The notes beneath the pieces were generated by a model. That model made no database searches, had not been told where the DNA came from, and saw nothing but the letters and a program-made list of their open reading frames with translations. A stretch of DNA of 64,000 nt, from contig NZ_CP024190.1 in the NCBI RefSeq assembly GCF_003391395.1, forward strand, positions 5,890,001 to 5,954,000. The letters are read 5' to 3'. The position numbers were made by a program, and so were the translations under genes. Numbering within the stretch: the first letter of the stretch is position 1; each line of letters opens with the position of its first letter. Below are positions 35,260-44,457 of this stretch, piece by piece. The DNA comes from Mycobacterium marinum (GTDB taxonomy: Bacteria; Actinomycetota; Actinomycetes; Mycobacteriales; Mycobacteriaceae).

Positions 35260-36513
35260 TCAATGTGAAACCGGGCACTTGCCGGTGTAGTCAACCTGCC
35301 AATGCTTGATTCCGTTGAGCCAGCCCGACCGTAGCCGCTCCGGCGCCGAGATCGGCTTCAGGTCCGGCATGTGATCGGCGACGGCGTTGAAGATCAGGTT
35401 GATGGTCATCCGAGCCAAGTTAGCGCCGATGCAGTAGTGCGCACCCGTACCGCCGAATCCGACGTGTGGGTTCGGGTTGCGCAGGATGTTGAAGCTGAAC
35501 GGGTCTTCGAACACCTCTTCATCGAAGTTGGCCGAACGGTAGAACATCAGCACCCGCTGGCCCTTCTTGATCTGCACGCCACTGAGCTCGTAGTCCTCCA
35601 GCGCGGTGCGCTGGAACGAGGTCACCGGAGTCGCCCATCGCACGATCTCGTCGGCCGCGGTCTCCGGACGCTCCCGCTTGTAGAGCTCCCACTGCTCGGG
35701 GTTGTCGGCGAACGCCATCATCCCCTGGGTAATCGAGTTGCGGGTGGTCTCGTTGCCGGCAACGGCCAGCATCACCACGAAGAACCCGAACTCATCGTCG
35801 GAGAGCTTTTCACCGTCGATGTCGGCCTGGATCAGCTGAGTCACGATGTCGTCGCCGGGGTTCTTGGCCTTTTCTTCGGCCATCTTCATCGCGTAGCCGA
35901 TCAACTCCACCGAGGAGGCCTTCGCGTCGATATGCGCGAACTCGGGGTCCTCGGTGCCGGTCATTTCGTTGGACCAGTCGAACAGCTTGCCGCGATCTTC
36001 CTGTGGAATGCCGAGCAAGCCCGCGATCGCCTGCAGGGGCAGCTCACACGACACCTGCTCGACAAAGTCGCCCGACCCCGCGGCCGCCGCCGCCTTCGCG
36101 ATGTTCTGGGCGCGGTCGTTGAGCTCGTCGTGCAGACGTCCGATCGCCCGGGGGGTGAAACCACGCGAGATGATCTTGCGCAGCCGGGTGTGGTGCGGCG
36201 CATCCATGTTCAGCATGACGAAGCGCTGGACGTCGATGTCCTCACGCGCGATGTCGTTCTTGAACCTGGGGATCACCCCGTTTTCGTAGCTCGAGAACAC
36301 ATCGCTGCGCCGAGACACTTCCTTGACGTCCTTGAGCTTGGTAATCGCCCAGAAGCCGCCGTCGTGGAAACCGCCACCCTGGCCAGGAAGTTGTTCGTCC
36401 CACCAGATGGGCTCAGCGGATCGCAGCTCGGCAAACTCTTCGACCGGCAACCGCTCGGCATAAATGTCGGGGTCGGTGAAGTCGAACCCAGGCGGAAGGT
36501 TGGGGCAAGGCAC
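35260..36513 (-). CDS. cyp125: Cytochrome P450 Cyp125 (steroid C26 monooxygenase)
   Basis: A 417-residue P450 matching Rv3545c, the main enzyme oxidising cholest-4-en-3-one at C26/27 to the carboxylic acid. It has the I-helix motif AGNETTRN, the ExxR motif EIVR and the heme-cysteine loop FGGTGAHYCIG. The GTG start at 36513 is preceded by AAGGAG 9 bases away. The M. tuberculosis protein is annotated with a longer N-terminus; the residues before PNLPPGFDF do not need it here. First gene of cyp125-fadE28-fadE29-chsH2-chsH1-ltp2. Confidence 0.95.
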   Translation of the reverse strand: MPCPNLPPGFDFTDPDIYAERLPVEEFAELRSAEPIWWDEQLPGQGGGFHDGGFWAITKLKDVKEVSRRSDVFSSYENGVIPRFKNDIAREDIDVQRFVMLNMDAPHHTRLRKIISRGFTPRAIGRLHDELNDRAQNIAKAAAAAGSGDFVEQVSCELPLQAIAGLLGIPQEDRGKLFDWSNEMTGTEDPEFAHIDAKASSVELIGYAMKMAEEKAKNPGDDIVTQLIQADIDGEKLSDDEFGFFVVMLAVAGNETTRNSITQGMMAFADNPEQWELYKRERPETAADEIVRWATPVTSFQRTALEDYELSGVQIKKGQRVLMFYRSANFDEEVFEDPFSFNILRNPNPHVGFGGTGAHYCIGANLARMTINLIFNAVADHMPDLKPISAPERLRSGWLNGIKHWQVDYTGKCPVSH

Positions 36514-36566
36514 GCTAGTTCTCCTTAGTGACGAATCCCTCTTGCGGGGCGTGTCTGGCGATCCCA

Positions 36567-36586
36567 GGACACTAGTTGTCCTAGTG
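36567..36586. promoter_or_regulatory. Overlapping inverted repeats in the cyp125-fadA5 intergenic region
   Basis: GGACA-CTAGT-TGTCC (36567-36581) and CACTAG-TTGTC-CTAGTG (36570-36586) are two perfect inverted repeats that share bases. They lie 54-73 bases upstream of cyp125 and do not match the KstR or KstR2 consensus. They could be an operator for another regulator, or alternative hairpins in a cyp125 leader. Confidence 0.5.
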
Positions 36587-36659
36587 ATGCTCTATTGCCA
36601 GTAAAACATGGCTTCACCGCTGACAAAAGGCAGCGAACCATCGTCGCTTGTCAGAGTAA

Positions 36660-36673
36660 TGAAACGTGTTCTA
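36660..36673. promoter_or_regulatory. KstR operator upstream of fadA5
   Basis: TGAAACGTGTTCTA fits TnnAACnnGTTnnA. It ends 10 bases before the fadA5 ATG and lies 147 bases upstream of cyp125, so it may serve both divergent units. Confidence 0.85.
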
Positions 36674-36683
36674 GCCTGACCAC

Positions 36684-37859
36684 ATGGGTAACCCGGTAAT
36701 CGTAGAGGCGACGCGCAGTCCAATCGGCAAGCGCAACGGATGGCTGTCAGGCCTGCACGCGACCGAGTTGTTGGGGGCGGTTCAGAAGGCATTGGTGCAC
36801 AAGGCCGGGCTCTCGTCGGGTCTACAACCCGGAGATGTCGAACAGGTCATCGGCGGTTGCGTGACGCAGTTCGGGGAGCAGTCCAACAACATCAGCCGAG
36901 TGGCGTGGCTGACCGCCGGCCTTCCCGATCATGTCGGCGCCACCACTGTCGACTGCCAGTGCGGCAGCGGCCAGCAAGCCAACCATTTGATCGCCGGCCT
37001 GATCGCGATCGGGGCCATCGACATCGGCATTGCCTGCGGGATCGAGGCGATGAGCCGGGTGGGCCTGGGCGCCAACGCCGGGCCGGACCGCTCCGCAATC
37101 CGGGCCAAGTCCTGGGACATCGACATGCCGAACCAGTTCGAAGCCGCCGAGCGCATCGCCAAGCGCCGCGGGATCACCCGCCAAGACATCGACGCGTTCG
37201 GACTCGAATCCCAGTTGCGCGCCAAGCGCGCCTGGGACGAACACCGCTTTGATCGCGAAATCTCACCGATCGAGGCCCCAGTGCTCGATGAGCAGAAGCA
37301 GCCCACCAGCGAGCTGCACATGGTCTCTCGGGACCAGGGTCTGCGCGACACCACCATGGCGGGCTTGAGTGAGCTCAAGCCGGTAATGGAGGGCGGCATT
37401 CACACCGCGGGCACGTCATCGCAGATTTCGGACGGCGCGGCCGCCGTGTTGTGGATGGACGAGGAAAAGGCCAGGGCACTCGGTTTGCGCCCACGCGCCC
37501 GCATCGTCAGCCAGGCGCTCGTGGGCGCCGAGCCGTACTACCACCTGGACGGGCCGGTGCAGTCGACGGCAAAGGTGCTCGAGAAGGCCGGGATGAAGAT
37601 GGGCGACATCGACATCGTGGAGATCAACGAGGCTTTCGCATCGGTGGTGCTGTCCTGGGCGCGGGTTCACGAACCCGACATGGCCAAGGTCAACGTCAAC
37701 GGCGGCGCGATCGCCCTGGGCCACCCGGTGGGATGCACCGGCAGCCGGTTGATCACCACCGCACTGCACGAGCTGGAACGCACCGACCAGAGCACCGCGC
37801 TGATCACCATGTGCGCGGGCGGGGCCCTGTCCACCGGCACCATTCTCGAGCGAATCTAG
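36684..37859 (+). CDS. fadA5: Steroid beta-ketothiolase FadA5
   Basis: A 391-residue thiolase matching Rv3546. It cleaves 3,22-dioxochol-4-ene-24-oyl-CoA during side-chain degradation, releasing acetyl-CoA. The nucleophile is C93 in DCQCGSGQQ. The second half of the active site is in GGAIALGHPVGCTG (His about 347) and TMCAGGALSTG (Cys about 377). Length equals the M. tuberculosis protein. The KstR operator lies just upstream. Confidence 0.96.
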   Translation: MGNPVIVEATRSPIGKRNGWLSGLHATELLGAVQKALVHKAGLSSGLQPGDVEQVIGGCVTQFGEQSNNISRVAWLTAGLPDHVGATTVDCQCGSGQQANHLIAGLIAIGAIDIGIACGIEAMSRVGLGANAGPDRSAIRAKSWDIDMPNQFEAAERIAKRRGITRQDIDAFGLESQLRAKRAWDEHRFDREISPIEAPVLDEQKQPTSELHMVSRDQGLRDTTMAGLSELKPVMEGGIHTAGTSSQISDGAAAVLWMDEEKARALGLRPRARIVSQALVGAEPYYHLDGPVQSTAKVLEKAGMKMGDIDIVEINEAFASVVLSWARVHEPDMAKVNVNGGAIALGHPVGCTGSRLITTALHELERTDQSTALITMCAGGALSTGTILERI

Positions 37860-37866
37860 CCGTTCG

Positions 37867-38253
37867 GTGCGTGTCTCCGACGAGCGTCGCATCGAGGCCG
37901 CGCAGGCCTACATCGACGCGCTGGTCACCCATGACGCCGCGGTGGTGCCGTTCGCGGCCGGCTGCACCCGGATCGAACAAGGCATTCGAAACGGGTTCTC
38001 CGGCAATCACCTGCGGCGCAGCCTCAATCGTGGACCGCAGTACCGGGTGATTGCCGATACGACGCCGCCGGACTACCGCATCGTCGGCGATCGGGTGCAT
38101 GCGGAGTACGACGTGTTGACCAAGGCCGCTTTCGGGAGCCGCCGTATCGCCTCACGGGTCGTCGAGACCTTCGTGATTCCCGCCGACAGTCCCAGCGGTA
38201 AAGCCGAGATTGCGCACATCAACGTCCGTTTCCGCCCATTCATTCAGCGATAG
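37867..38253 (+). CDS. Small NTF2/SnoaL-like protein between fadA5 and ddn
   Basis: A 128-residue protein with an N-terminal helix DERRIEAAQAYIDALVTHDAAVVPFAAGCTRIEQG and beta strands ending IAHINVRFRPFIQR, compatible with an NTF2/SnoaL-like fold (DUF8021-like). The GTG start is 7 bases after the fadA5 stop, so it is probably co-transcribed. I do not recall an annotated gene here in M. tuberculosis. Codon use resembles its neighbours. Possible role: binding or isomerising a steroid thioester; not demonstrated. Confidence 0.72.
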   Translation: MRVSDERRIEAAQAYIDALVTHDAAVVPFAAGCTRIEQGIRNGFSGNHLRRSLNRGPQYRVIADTTPPDYRIVGDRVHAEYDVLTKAAFGSRRIASRVVETFVIPADSPSGKAEIAHINVRFRPFIQR

Positions 38254-38316
38254 CGTGAGGGCACCGGCCGCCGAATGACCCGCGCCGTCAGCCACCAGCG
38301 ACCTTAGGATGTTGTC

Positions 38317-38772
38317 ATGCCGAAATCACCTCCGCGGTTTCTGAATTCGCCCTTCACCGACTTCTTCATCAAGTGGATGTCGCGCATCAACACCTTCATG
38401 TACCGCCGCAACGGCGGTGAGGGCCTGGGCGGCACCTTCCAGAAGATTCCCGTCGCGCTACTGACCACTACCGGCCGCAAGACCGGCGAGCCGCGGGTTA
38501 GCCCGCTGTATTTTCACCGCGACGGCGATCGGGTGATTGTCGCTGCGTCCAAAGGTGGTTCGGCAAAAAACCCGATGTGGTACCTCAACCTCAAGGCCAA
38601 CCCCAAGGTGGGGGTGCAGATCAAGAAGGAAGTGCTCGACCTGACCGCGCGAGACGCCACCGACGAGGAGCGCGCCCGGTACTGGCCGAAGTTGGTGGAC
38701 ATGTATCCCTCCTATGAGGACTACCAGTCCTGGACCGACCGGACGATTCCGATCGTCGTCTGCGAGCCCTAG
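38317..38772 (+). CDS. ddn: Deazaflavin (F420)-dependent nitroreductase Ddn
   Basis: A 151-residue split-beta-barrel protein matching Rv3547. Ddn uses F420H2 to reduce quinones and, incidentally, activates nitroimidazole prodrugs. F420-binding segments are VALLTTTGRKTGEPR and SKGGSAKNPMWYLNLKANP. The C-terminal EDYQSWTDRTIPIVVCEP is full length. The N-terminal amphipathic helix (FFIKWMSRINTFMYRR) fits membrane association. A TTAGGA ribosome site is 9 bases upstream. Confidence 0.95.
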   Translation: MPKSPPRFLNSPFTDFFIKWMSRINTFMYRRNGGEGLGGTFQKIPVALLTTTGRKTGEPRVSPLYFHRDGDRVIVAASKGGSAKNPMWYLNLKANPKVGVQIKKEVLDLTARDATDEERARYWPKLVDMYPSYEDYQSWTDRTIPIVVCEP

Positions 38773-38817
38773 CCCGAGAAGAACGCCCGACGCTTGAATC
38801 GGTGTGGCCGGCGATGA

Positions 38818-39723
38818 CTAGGCGCCGTACACCGGAACCGATGGCCTTGACTTGGCCAGCAGGTCGGCCACCACAAGGCGCAGCTCGGCGGGATCCCACT
38901 TGGCACCTTTGTCGACCTCGGGTCCGTGCGCCCAGCCTTCGGCTACCCGGATCACGCCGCCCTCGACCTCGAAGACCTTCCCCGTCACGGCACCGGCTTC
39001 GGCGCTGGCCAGCCATACCACCAGCGGGGAGACGTTCTCCGGAGCCATCGCGTCAAAACCCTCGTCGGGTTTGGCCATCATCTCCGCAAAGACCGTTTCG
39101 GTCATGCGGGTGCGGGCCGCGGGCGCGATCGCGTTGACGGTGACCCCGTAGCGCCCCATCTCGGCCGCGCCGACGAGCGTCAACGCCGCGATACCGGCCT
39201 TGGCGGCGCTGTAGTTGGCCTGCCCGACACTGCCTTGCAGTCCCGCACCGGAACTGGTGTTGATGATCCGTGCGTCAACGGTCTTGCCCGCCTTGGAAAG
39301 CCCGCGCCAATACGACGCCGCATGTCGCATGGTGGCAAAGTGGCCCTTGAGGTGCACGGCGATGACGGCGTCGAATTCTTCCTCACTGGTGTTGGCCATC
39401 ATCCTGTCGCGCACGATGCCTGCGTTGTTGACCAGAACGTCCAGGCCACCGAACGTATCGACGGCGGTCGAAATCAGGTCGGCCGCCTGCTGCCAGTTCG
39501 ATACGTCGGATCCATTCGCGACGGCTTCGCCACCGGCTGCAGTGATCTCGTCGACCACACCGTGAGCCGCGCTGCCGCCACCGGCGGGCGAACCGTCCAG
39601 GCCCACCCCGATGTCGTTGACCACCACACGCGCACCTTCGGCCGCGAAAGCGAGCGCGTGTGCGCGCCCAATCCCGCCACCCGCTCCGGTGACGATGACG
39701 ACCCGTCCGTCGAGCAGGCCCAT
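38818..39723 (-). CDS. Short-chain dehydrogenase (Rv3548c-like)
   Basis: A 301-residue SDR with the 17-beta-HSD4/MFE-2 signature: TGAGGGIGRAHALAFA, NDIGVGLDGSPAGG, NNAG, and catalytic Ser-Tyr-Lys in SSGAGLQGSVGQANYSAAKAG. Matches Rv3548c. It probably oxidises a hydroxyacyl-CoA intermediate in C/D-ring or side-chain degradation. ATG 39723 follows GAAGAGGAGCAACGAGT with a clear ribosome site; longer starts lie in the upstream gene's sequence. Confidence 0.9.
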   Translation of the reverse strand: MGLLDGRVVIVTGAGGGIGRAHALAFAAEGARVVVNDIGVGLDGSPAGGGSAAHGVVDEITAAGGEAVANGSDVSNWQQAADLISTAVDTFGGLDVLVNNAGIVRDRMMANTSEEEFDAVIAVHLKGHFATMRHAASYWRGLSKAGKTVDARIINTSSGAGLQGSVGQANYSAAKAGIAALTLVGAAEMGRYGVTVNAIAPAARTRMTETVFAEMMAKPDEGFDAMAPENVSPLVVWLASAEAGAVTGKVFEVEGGVIRVAEGWAHGPEVDKGAKWDPAELRLVVADLLAKSRPSVPVYGA

Positions 39724-39743
39724 ACTCGTTGCTCCTCTTCTCG

Positions 39744-40523
39744 TTATTTGTTGGCGCTGGATGCAGCCAGATACGGCGGCGGCTCGCCGCCACCGTGCAC
39801 CTCGAGCGTGGCGCCACTGATATAGGAAGCCAGATCGGAAGCCAGAAACGCTGCGGCCCAGCCGATGTCCGCCGGTTGCGCCAGCCGCCCCAACGGGACG
39901 GTGGCGGCCACCCGGGCGATCGATTCGGCGTCGCCGTAGAACAATTCCGACTGCTCGGTCGCCACCATGCCGACCACCAGCGCGTTCACCCGGATCTTGG
40001 GCGCCCATTCGACCGCCAGCGTGCTGGTGAGGTTCTCAAAGCCGGCCTTGGCCGCGCCGTAGGCGGCCGTGCCCGGCGTCGGACGACGCCCGCTGACGCT
40101 GCAGACGTTGACGATCGACCCGCCAGTTGGCTGTTCTTGCATCAGCCCATAGGCATGCTGCGAAACCAATAGCGGCGCAAGCAGATTGAGTTCGACTATT
40201 TTGCTGTGGAACCTGGGGGTGGCCTCGGCCGCCAACGCGTAGGGCGACCCTCCCGCGTTGTTGACCAGCACATCGAGCCGTCCGTGCCGTTCGGCGATGG
40301 ACCCCATCAGCCGCTTGACCGAGTCTTCGTCGCGGATATCGCAACAGTGAAACTCATGAGGCGAGTTCTCGACAGCCCGGCGCGCACAGGTGATCACCGT
40401 CGCGCCCTGCTCCGCAAAGACCGAGCTGATACCGGCGCCTACGCCGCGCACGCCGCCGGTTACCAGAACTACCCGGCCGACCAGTCCGAGGTTGATGGCT
40501 TGGGCTGCTGCGGCGCGGGTCAC
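39744..40523 (-). CDS. Short-chain dehydrogenase (Rv3549c-like)
   Basis: A 259-residue SDR with cofactor motif TGGVRGVG, NNAG and the catalytic set in CSVSGRRPTPGTAAYGAAKAG. Matches Rv3549c; probable role in HIP (C/D-ring) catabolism because a KstR2 operator lies 15 bases upstream of its GTG. The 5' coding region is partly duplicated at 42730-42785, beyond the PE_PGRS gene. Confidence 0.9.
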   Translation of the reverse strand: MTRAAAAQAINLGLVGRVVLVTGGVRGVGAGISSVFAEQGATVITCARRAVENSPHEFHCCDIRDEDSVKRLMGSIAERHGRLDVLVNNAGGSPYALAAEATPRFHSKIVELNLLAPLLVSQHAYGLMQEQPTGGSIVNVCSVSGRRPTPGTAAYGAAKAGFENLTSTLAVEWAPKIRVNALVVGMVATEQSELFYGDAESIARVAATVPLGRLAQPADIGWAAAFLASDLASYISGATLEVHGGGEPPPYLAASSANK

Positions 40524-40538
40524 TGCGCAAGCGTACCA

Positions 40539-40552
40539 AGCAAGTGCTTGCT
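40539..40552. promoter_or_regulatory. KstR2 operator, left copy (Rv3549c promoter)
   Basis: AGCAAGTGCTTGCT matches the KstR2 pattern AnCAAGnnCTTGnT. It is identical to the operator at 42795-42808; the two lie in diverged copies of the same promoter region. Confidence 0.85.
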
Positions 40553-40612
40553 TAGGTACCCAACCCCGTGCGGGAAGGCTCGAGTGGCGGTCAGGTCCAC
40601 CACCGCCGAGCC

Positions 40613-42511
40613 CTACGGCGCGTGGGGGCCAAGCCCGCCGCTGCCGCCTTTGCCGCCCAAACCACCGATCGGCGGGATGTCGGGTGGCTCGCCGGGCAGA
40701 CCGTCGAATCCGGCCCCGCCGTGTTGGTACATCACGCCATTGATGTAGAGGTCACCGCCGTCGCCGCCGTTACCGCCATCGCCACCCCGCGCCGGTGGGA
40801 TGAGACCGGATCCGTATGCGCCTCGGCCCCCGTTGCCGCCGTCGCCACCCCACCCGGCGTTGCCGCCGTAGGCGTCGCCGCCGCGACCACCGTCACCGCC
40901 GTCACCGCCCACTCTGCCGAAAAGCCGAAGTGTTGTTGGGCCGCTCCCGCCGTTGCCACCGTCACCGCCGTCACCACCGTTGAAACCGCGACCACCATTG
41001 CCACCGTTACCGCCCCAACCTTGTGGGATAACTCCATGGTCGGTGGTGGAGCCGTTGCCACCGTTTCCGCCGTCGCCGCCGTCGCCGTCGATTCCAGCGA
41101 CGCCCTGACCGGCTCTGGTGGACCCGTCACCGCTTAGGCCGCCGTAACCGCCCAGGTTGCCATAGCCGCCGTTGCCCCCGTCACCACCGTTTCCGCCAAT
41201 CACGCTCGCCAAAGTGGCGGCGTTAACGCCGTTAGCTCCGTCGCCACCGCGCCCGCCATTGCCCCCGGCGCCGCCGTCGCCACCCACGCCGCCAGCACCG
41301 GGGGCGCCGTCGTGATATCTCGGCGCGAGGGCATGACCGCCAGCGCCGCCGTCGCCGCCGAATCCGCCGAGGCCGCCGCGCCCCCCGTCCCCACCGGGAC
41401 CGCCCGCCTTTCCGAACTGCGGCGACTCCACCGCGTCTTTGCCGTCGCCACCGGCGCCGCCGTGGCCGCCCTCGCCGCCGATTCCGCCGGCGCCGCCGCT
41501 GCCGCTGAGTTGTCCACCGTCGCCGCCGATTCCGCCCGCACCGCCCCGGCCGCCAAGGCCACCCTGCGACCCAGGGTCACCCCAAGATTGGCCGGCCGAG
41601 CCGGGGCCGCCGGCCCCGCCGATGCCGCCGGTTCCGCCGGTACCGCCGTTGCCGTAGTCCCCGGCATTGCCGCCCTTGCCGCCGGGCCCGCCATCGCTGC
41701 CCCGCCCGCCGGGCGCTCCGGTGGCCCCGGGGCCACCATCGCCACCACGGCCACCGTCACCGATCCCGCGAGCATCCCCACCCGGACCACCCGCACCACC
41801 GGCCACGGTGGGGTCCAACGAGGCCGCCCCGGGACTACCCGGCCCGCCATCACCGAACACCAAACCCCCATCACCACCGGCCCCGCCGGCCATCATGGCC
41901 GCACCCGAGTTAGCCCACCCGGCCCCACCGGCACCACCAGCACCGATCAGCCCGGCATCCCCACCACGGCCGGCCGCACTGGTGGCCGTGGCCGCCGCCC
42001 CCGGGCCGCCATCACCGAACAACCAGCCCCCGGCCTGCCCGGCGCCACCATCGACACCCGCGACCCCCGCCGCCCCGTTGCCGATCAACTCCCGGCCGGT
42101 CAACGACGCAAACGGCGCATTGACCAACGGATCGAGCAGCTCACCCGCCGGAGTGGCCAGCCAGGCCTGCCCCAGCGTTTGCACCGGCTCCGCCAACACC
42201 TGATACTGCCCATCGGCCACCGCCGCCGCCGCGGCGGTCTCGGTCTCCAGATAGGCGGTCCTGGCCGCATCCAGGATCTGCACGAAACGCTGATGGAACT
42301 GCTCCAACTGGGCGCCGAAGAGCTGGTAGTCCTGCCCCAGACCGCGGAACAACCCCACCACCGCCACCGACACCTCATCACCGCCGGCGGGCACCATCGT
42401 GGTGGTCGCCGCCGCCGCGGCCGCGTTGGCCACCCCGATCGAGGACCCGATACGCGCTAAGTTCCCCACCCCGTCGGCCACCACCTGCGGGGCCACCCTG
42501 ACCAACGACAC
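40613..42511 (-). CDS. PE_PGRS protein inserted between Rv3549c and echA20
   Basis: A PE_PGRS protein of about 632 residues. The PE domain (residues 1-95) begins VSLVRVAPQVVADGVGNLARIG and is unusual for lacking the common MSFV start. A GRELIGNGAAGVAG linker at about 140 precedes long Gly-Gly-Asn/Ala/Asp repeats. The C-terminus (DLYINGVMYQHGGAGFDG, then PGEPPDIPPIGG) is distinct. The start is ambiguous among GTGs at 42511, 42514 and 42520. The stop TAG lies exactly at the edge of a duplicated promoter segment. Surface-exposed or secreted by ESX-5-type systems in the family; function unknown. Confidence 0.85.
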   Translation of the reverse strand: MSLVRVAPQVVADGVGNLARIGSSIGVANAAAAAATTTMVPAGGDEVSVAVVGLFRGLGQDYQLFGAQLEQFHQRFVQILDAARTAYLETETAAAAAVADGQYQVLAEPVQTLGQAWLATPAGELLDPLVNAPFASLTGRELIGNGAAGVAGVDGGAGQAGGWLFGDGGPGAAATATSAAGRGGDAGLIGAGGAGGAGWANSGAAMMAGGAGGDGGLVFGDGGPGSPGAASLDPTVAGGAGGPGGDARGIGDGGRGGDGGPGATGAPGGRGSDGGPGGKGGNAGDYGNGGTGGTGGIGGAGGPGSAGQSWGDPGSQGGLGGRGGAGGIGGDGGQLSGSGGAGGIGGEGGHGGAGGDGKDAVESPQFGKAGGPGGDGGRGGLGGFGGDGGAGGHALAPRYHDGAPGAGGVGGDGGAGGNGGRGGDGANGVNAATLASVIGGNGGDGGNGGYGNLGGYGGLSGDGSTRAGQGVAGIDGDGGDGGNGGNGSTTDHGVIPQGWGGNGGNGGRGFNGGDGGDGGNGGSGPTTLRLFGRVGGDGGDGGRGGDAYGGNAGWGGDGGNGGRGAYGSGLIPPARGGDGGNGGDGGDLYINGVMYQHGGAGFDGLPGEPPDIPPIGGLGGKGGSGGLGPHAP

Positions 42512-42794
42512 CACACCCACCGCCCCTTCAGCCCACCACACCCAACACCGATCGGCCGACGATATCGACGCAGGTCAACGACCTATCCGCGAATCACCAA
42601 GATCACCACAACACGAAAAACACCCACCCCCGCCACTACCCCGACCCCCGTCGCAGCCCACCCACCACCGACTGCACCACCACCCCCCAACCACACCCCA
42701 CAACGTCTCACCCATGAGAAAACGTGTGCACCCGGCCTTGCCTCCTGTTGATGGCCTTGGCCACTGCGAAGCGGTTCGCTGTGCTAGCGTCCCA

Positions 42795-42808
42795 AGCAAG
42801 TGCTTGCT
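42795..42808. promoter_or_regulatory. KstR2 operator, right copy (echA20 promoter)
   Basis: AGCAAGTGCTTGCT, 30 bases upstream of the echA20 GTG. The same duplicated promoter also faces left toward the PE_PGRS start at 42511. The rest of the gap 42542-42730 shows only C/A-rich sequence and no recognised gene. Confidence 0.85.
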
Positions 42809-42838
42809 TAGGTAGCCCACCCCATAAGGAAGTCCCCA

Positions 42839-43578
42839 GTGACCATCACGTCCACCACCGCTGAACCGGGGATCGTTGCGATCACCGTCGACTATCCGCC
42901 GGTCAACGCCATCCCATCGCGCGGTTGGTTCGAACTCGCCGACGCCCTGACGGCCGCCGGAGCCGACCCGGATACCCGAGCGGTGATCCTGCGGGCCGAG
43001 GGCCGCGGCTTCAACGCCGGCGTAGACATCAAGGAAATGCAGCGCACCGAAGGCTTCACGGCACTGATCGACGCGAACCGTGGCTGCTTTGCGGCCTTCC
43101 GCGCGGTATACGAATGTGCGGTGCCGGTGATCGCTGCGGTCAATGGGTTCTGCGTTGGCGGGGGCATCGGATTGGTCGGCAACTCCGATGTCATCGTCGC
43201 CTCCGAGGACGCCACCTTCGGTTTGCCGGAGGTGGAGCGGGGCGCGCTCGGCGCCGCAACCCACCTCTCCAGGTTGGTTCCACAACACTTGATGCGGCGG
43301 CTGTTCTTCACCGCCGCCACCGTGGATGCCGCCACCTTGCACCACTTTGGCTCGGTGCACGAGGTGGTGCCCCGCGCCGAACTCGACGAATCCGCTTTAC
43401 GCGTGGCCCGTGACATCGCCGCCAAGGACACCCGCGTTATCCGTGCCGCCAAGGAGGCGCTGAACTTGATTGATGTGCAACGGGTTAACTCCAGCTACCG
43501 CATGGAGCAAGGATTTACGTTCGAGCTCAACCTCGCCGGAGTCGCCGACGAGCACCGCGACGCGTTCGTGAAAAAGTC

Positions 43579-43582
<4 letters not shown>
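42839..43582 (+). CDS. echA20: Ring-D-opening crotonase EchA20
   Basis: A 247-residue crotonase-family hydrolase matching Rv3550. In the HIP pathway it opens the last rings, converting HIEC-CoA to COCHEA-CoA. Oxyanion-hole segments are VILRAEGRGFNAGVDIKEM and AVNGFCVGGGIGLVGNSDV. The GTG start is 30 bases after the KstR2 operator. The stop overlaps the ipdA ATG (ATGA). First gene of echA20-ipdA-ipdB-ipdC-fdxB. Confidence 0.95.

Positions 43583-44453
<871 letters not shown>

Positions 44454-44457
<4 letters not shown>

Larger units (their letters stand above)
40471..42865. repeat. Duplicated bidirectional KstR2 promoter flanking the PE_PGRS gene
   Basis: Copies at about 40471-40613 and 42730-42865 align across their length with few gaps. 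The left copy has the intact Rv3549c start, the operator, and a remnant of echA20 from GTG 40584 reading VAVRSTTAEP. The right copy has a remnant of Rv3549c with its GTG changed to GCG (reading ANRFAVAKAIN against VTRAAAAQAIN), the operator, and intact echA20 (VTITSTTAEP). Confidence 0.85.

Noticed and set aside
39724..40008. Upstream extension of the Rv3548c-like SDR to 40008
   Set aside because: It overlaps the Rv3549c-like coding region; ATG 39723 has a clear ribosome site and the family N-terminus.
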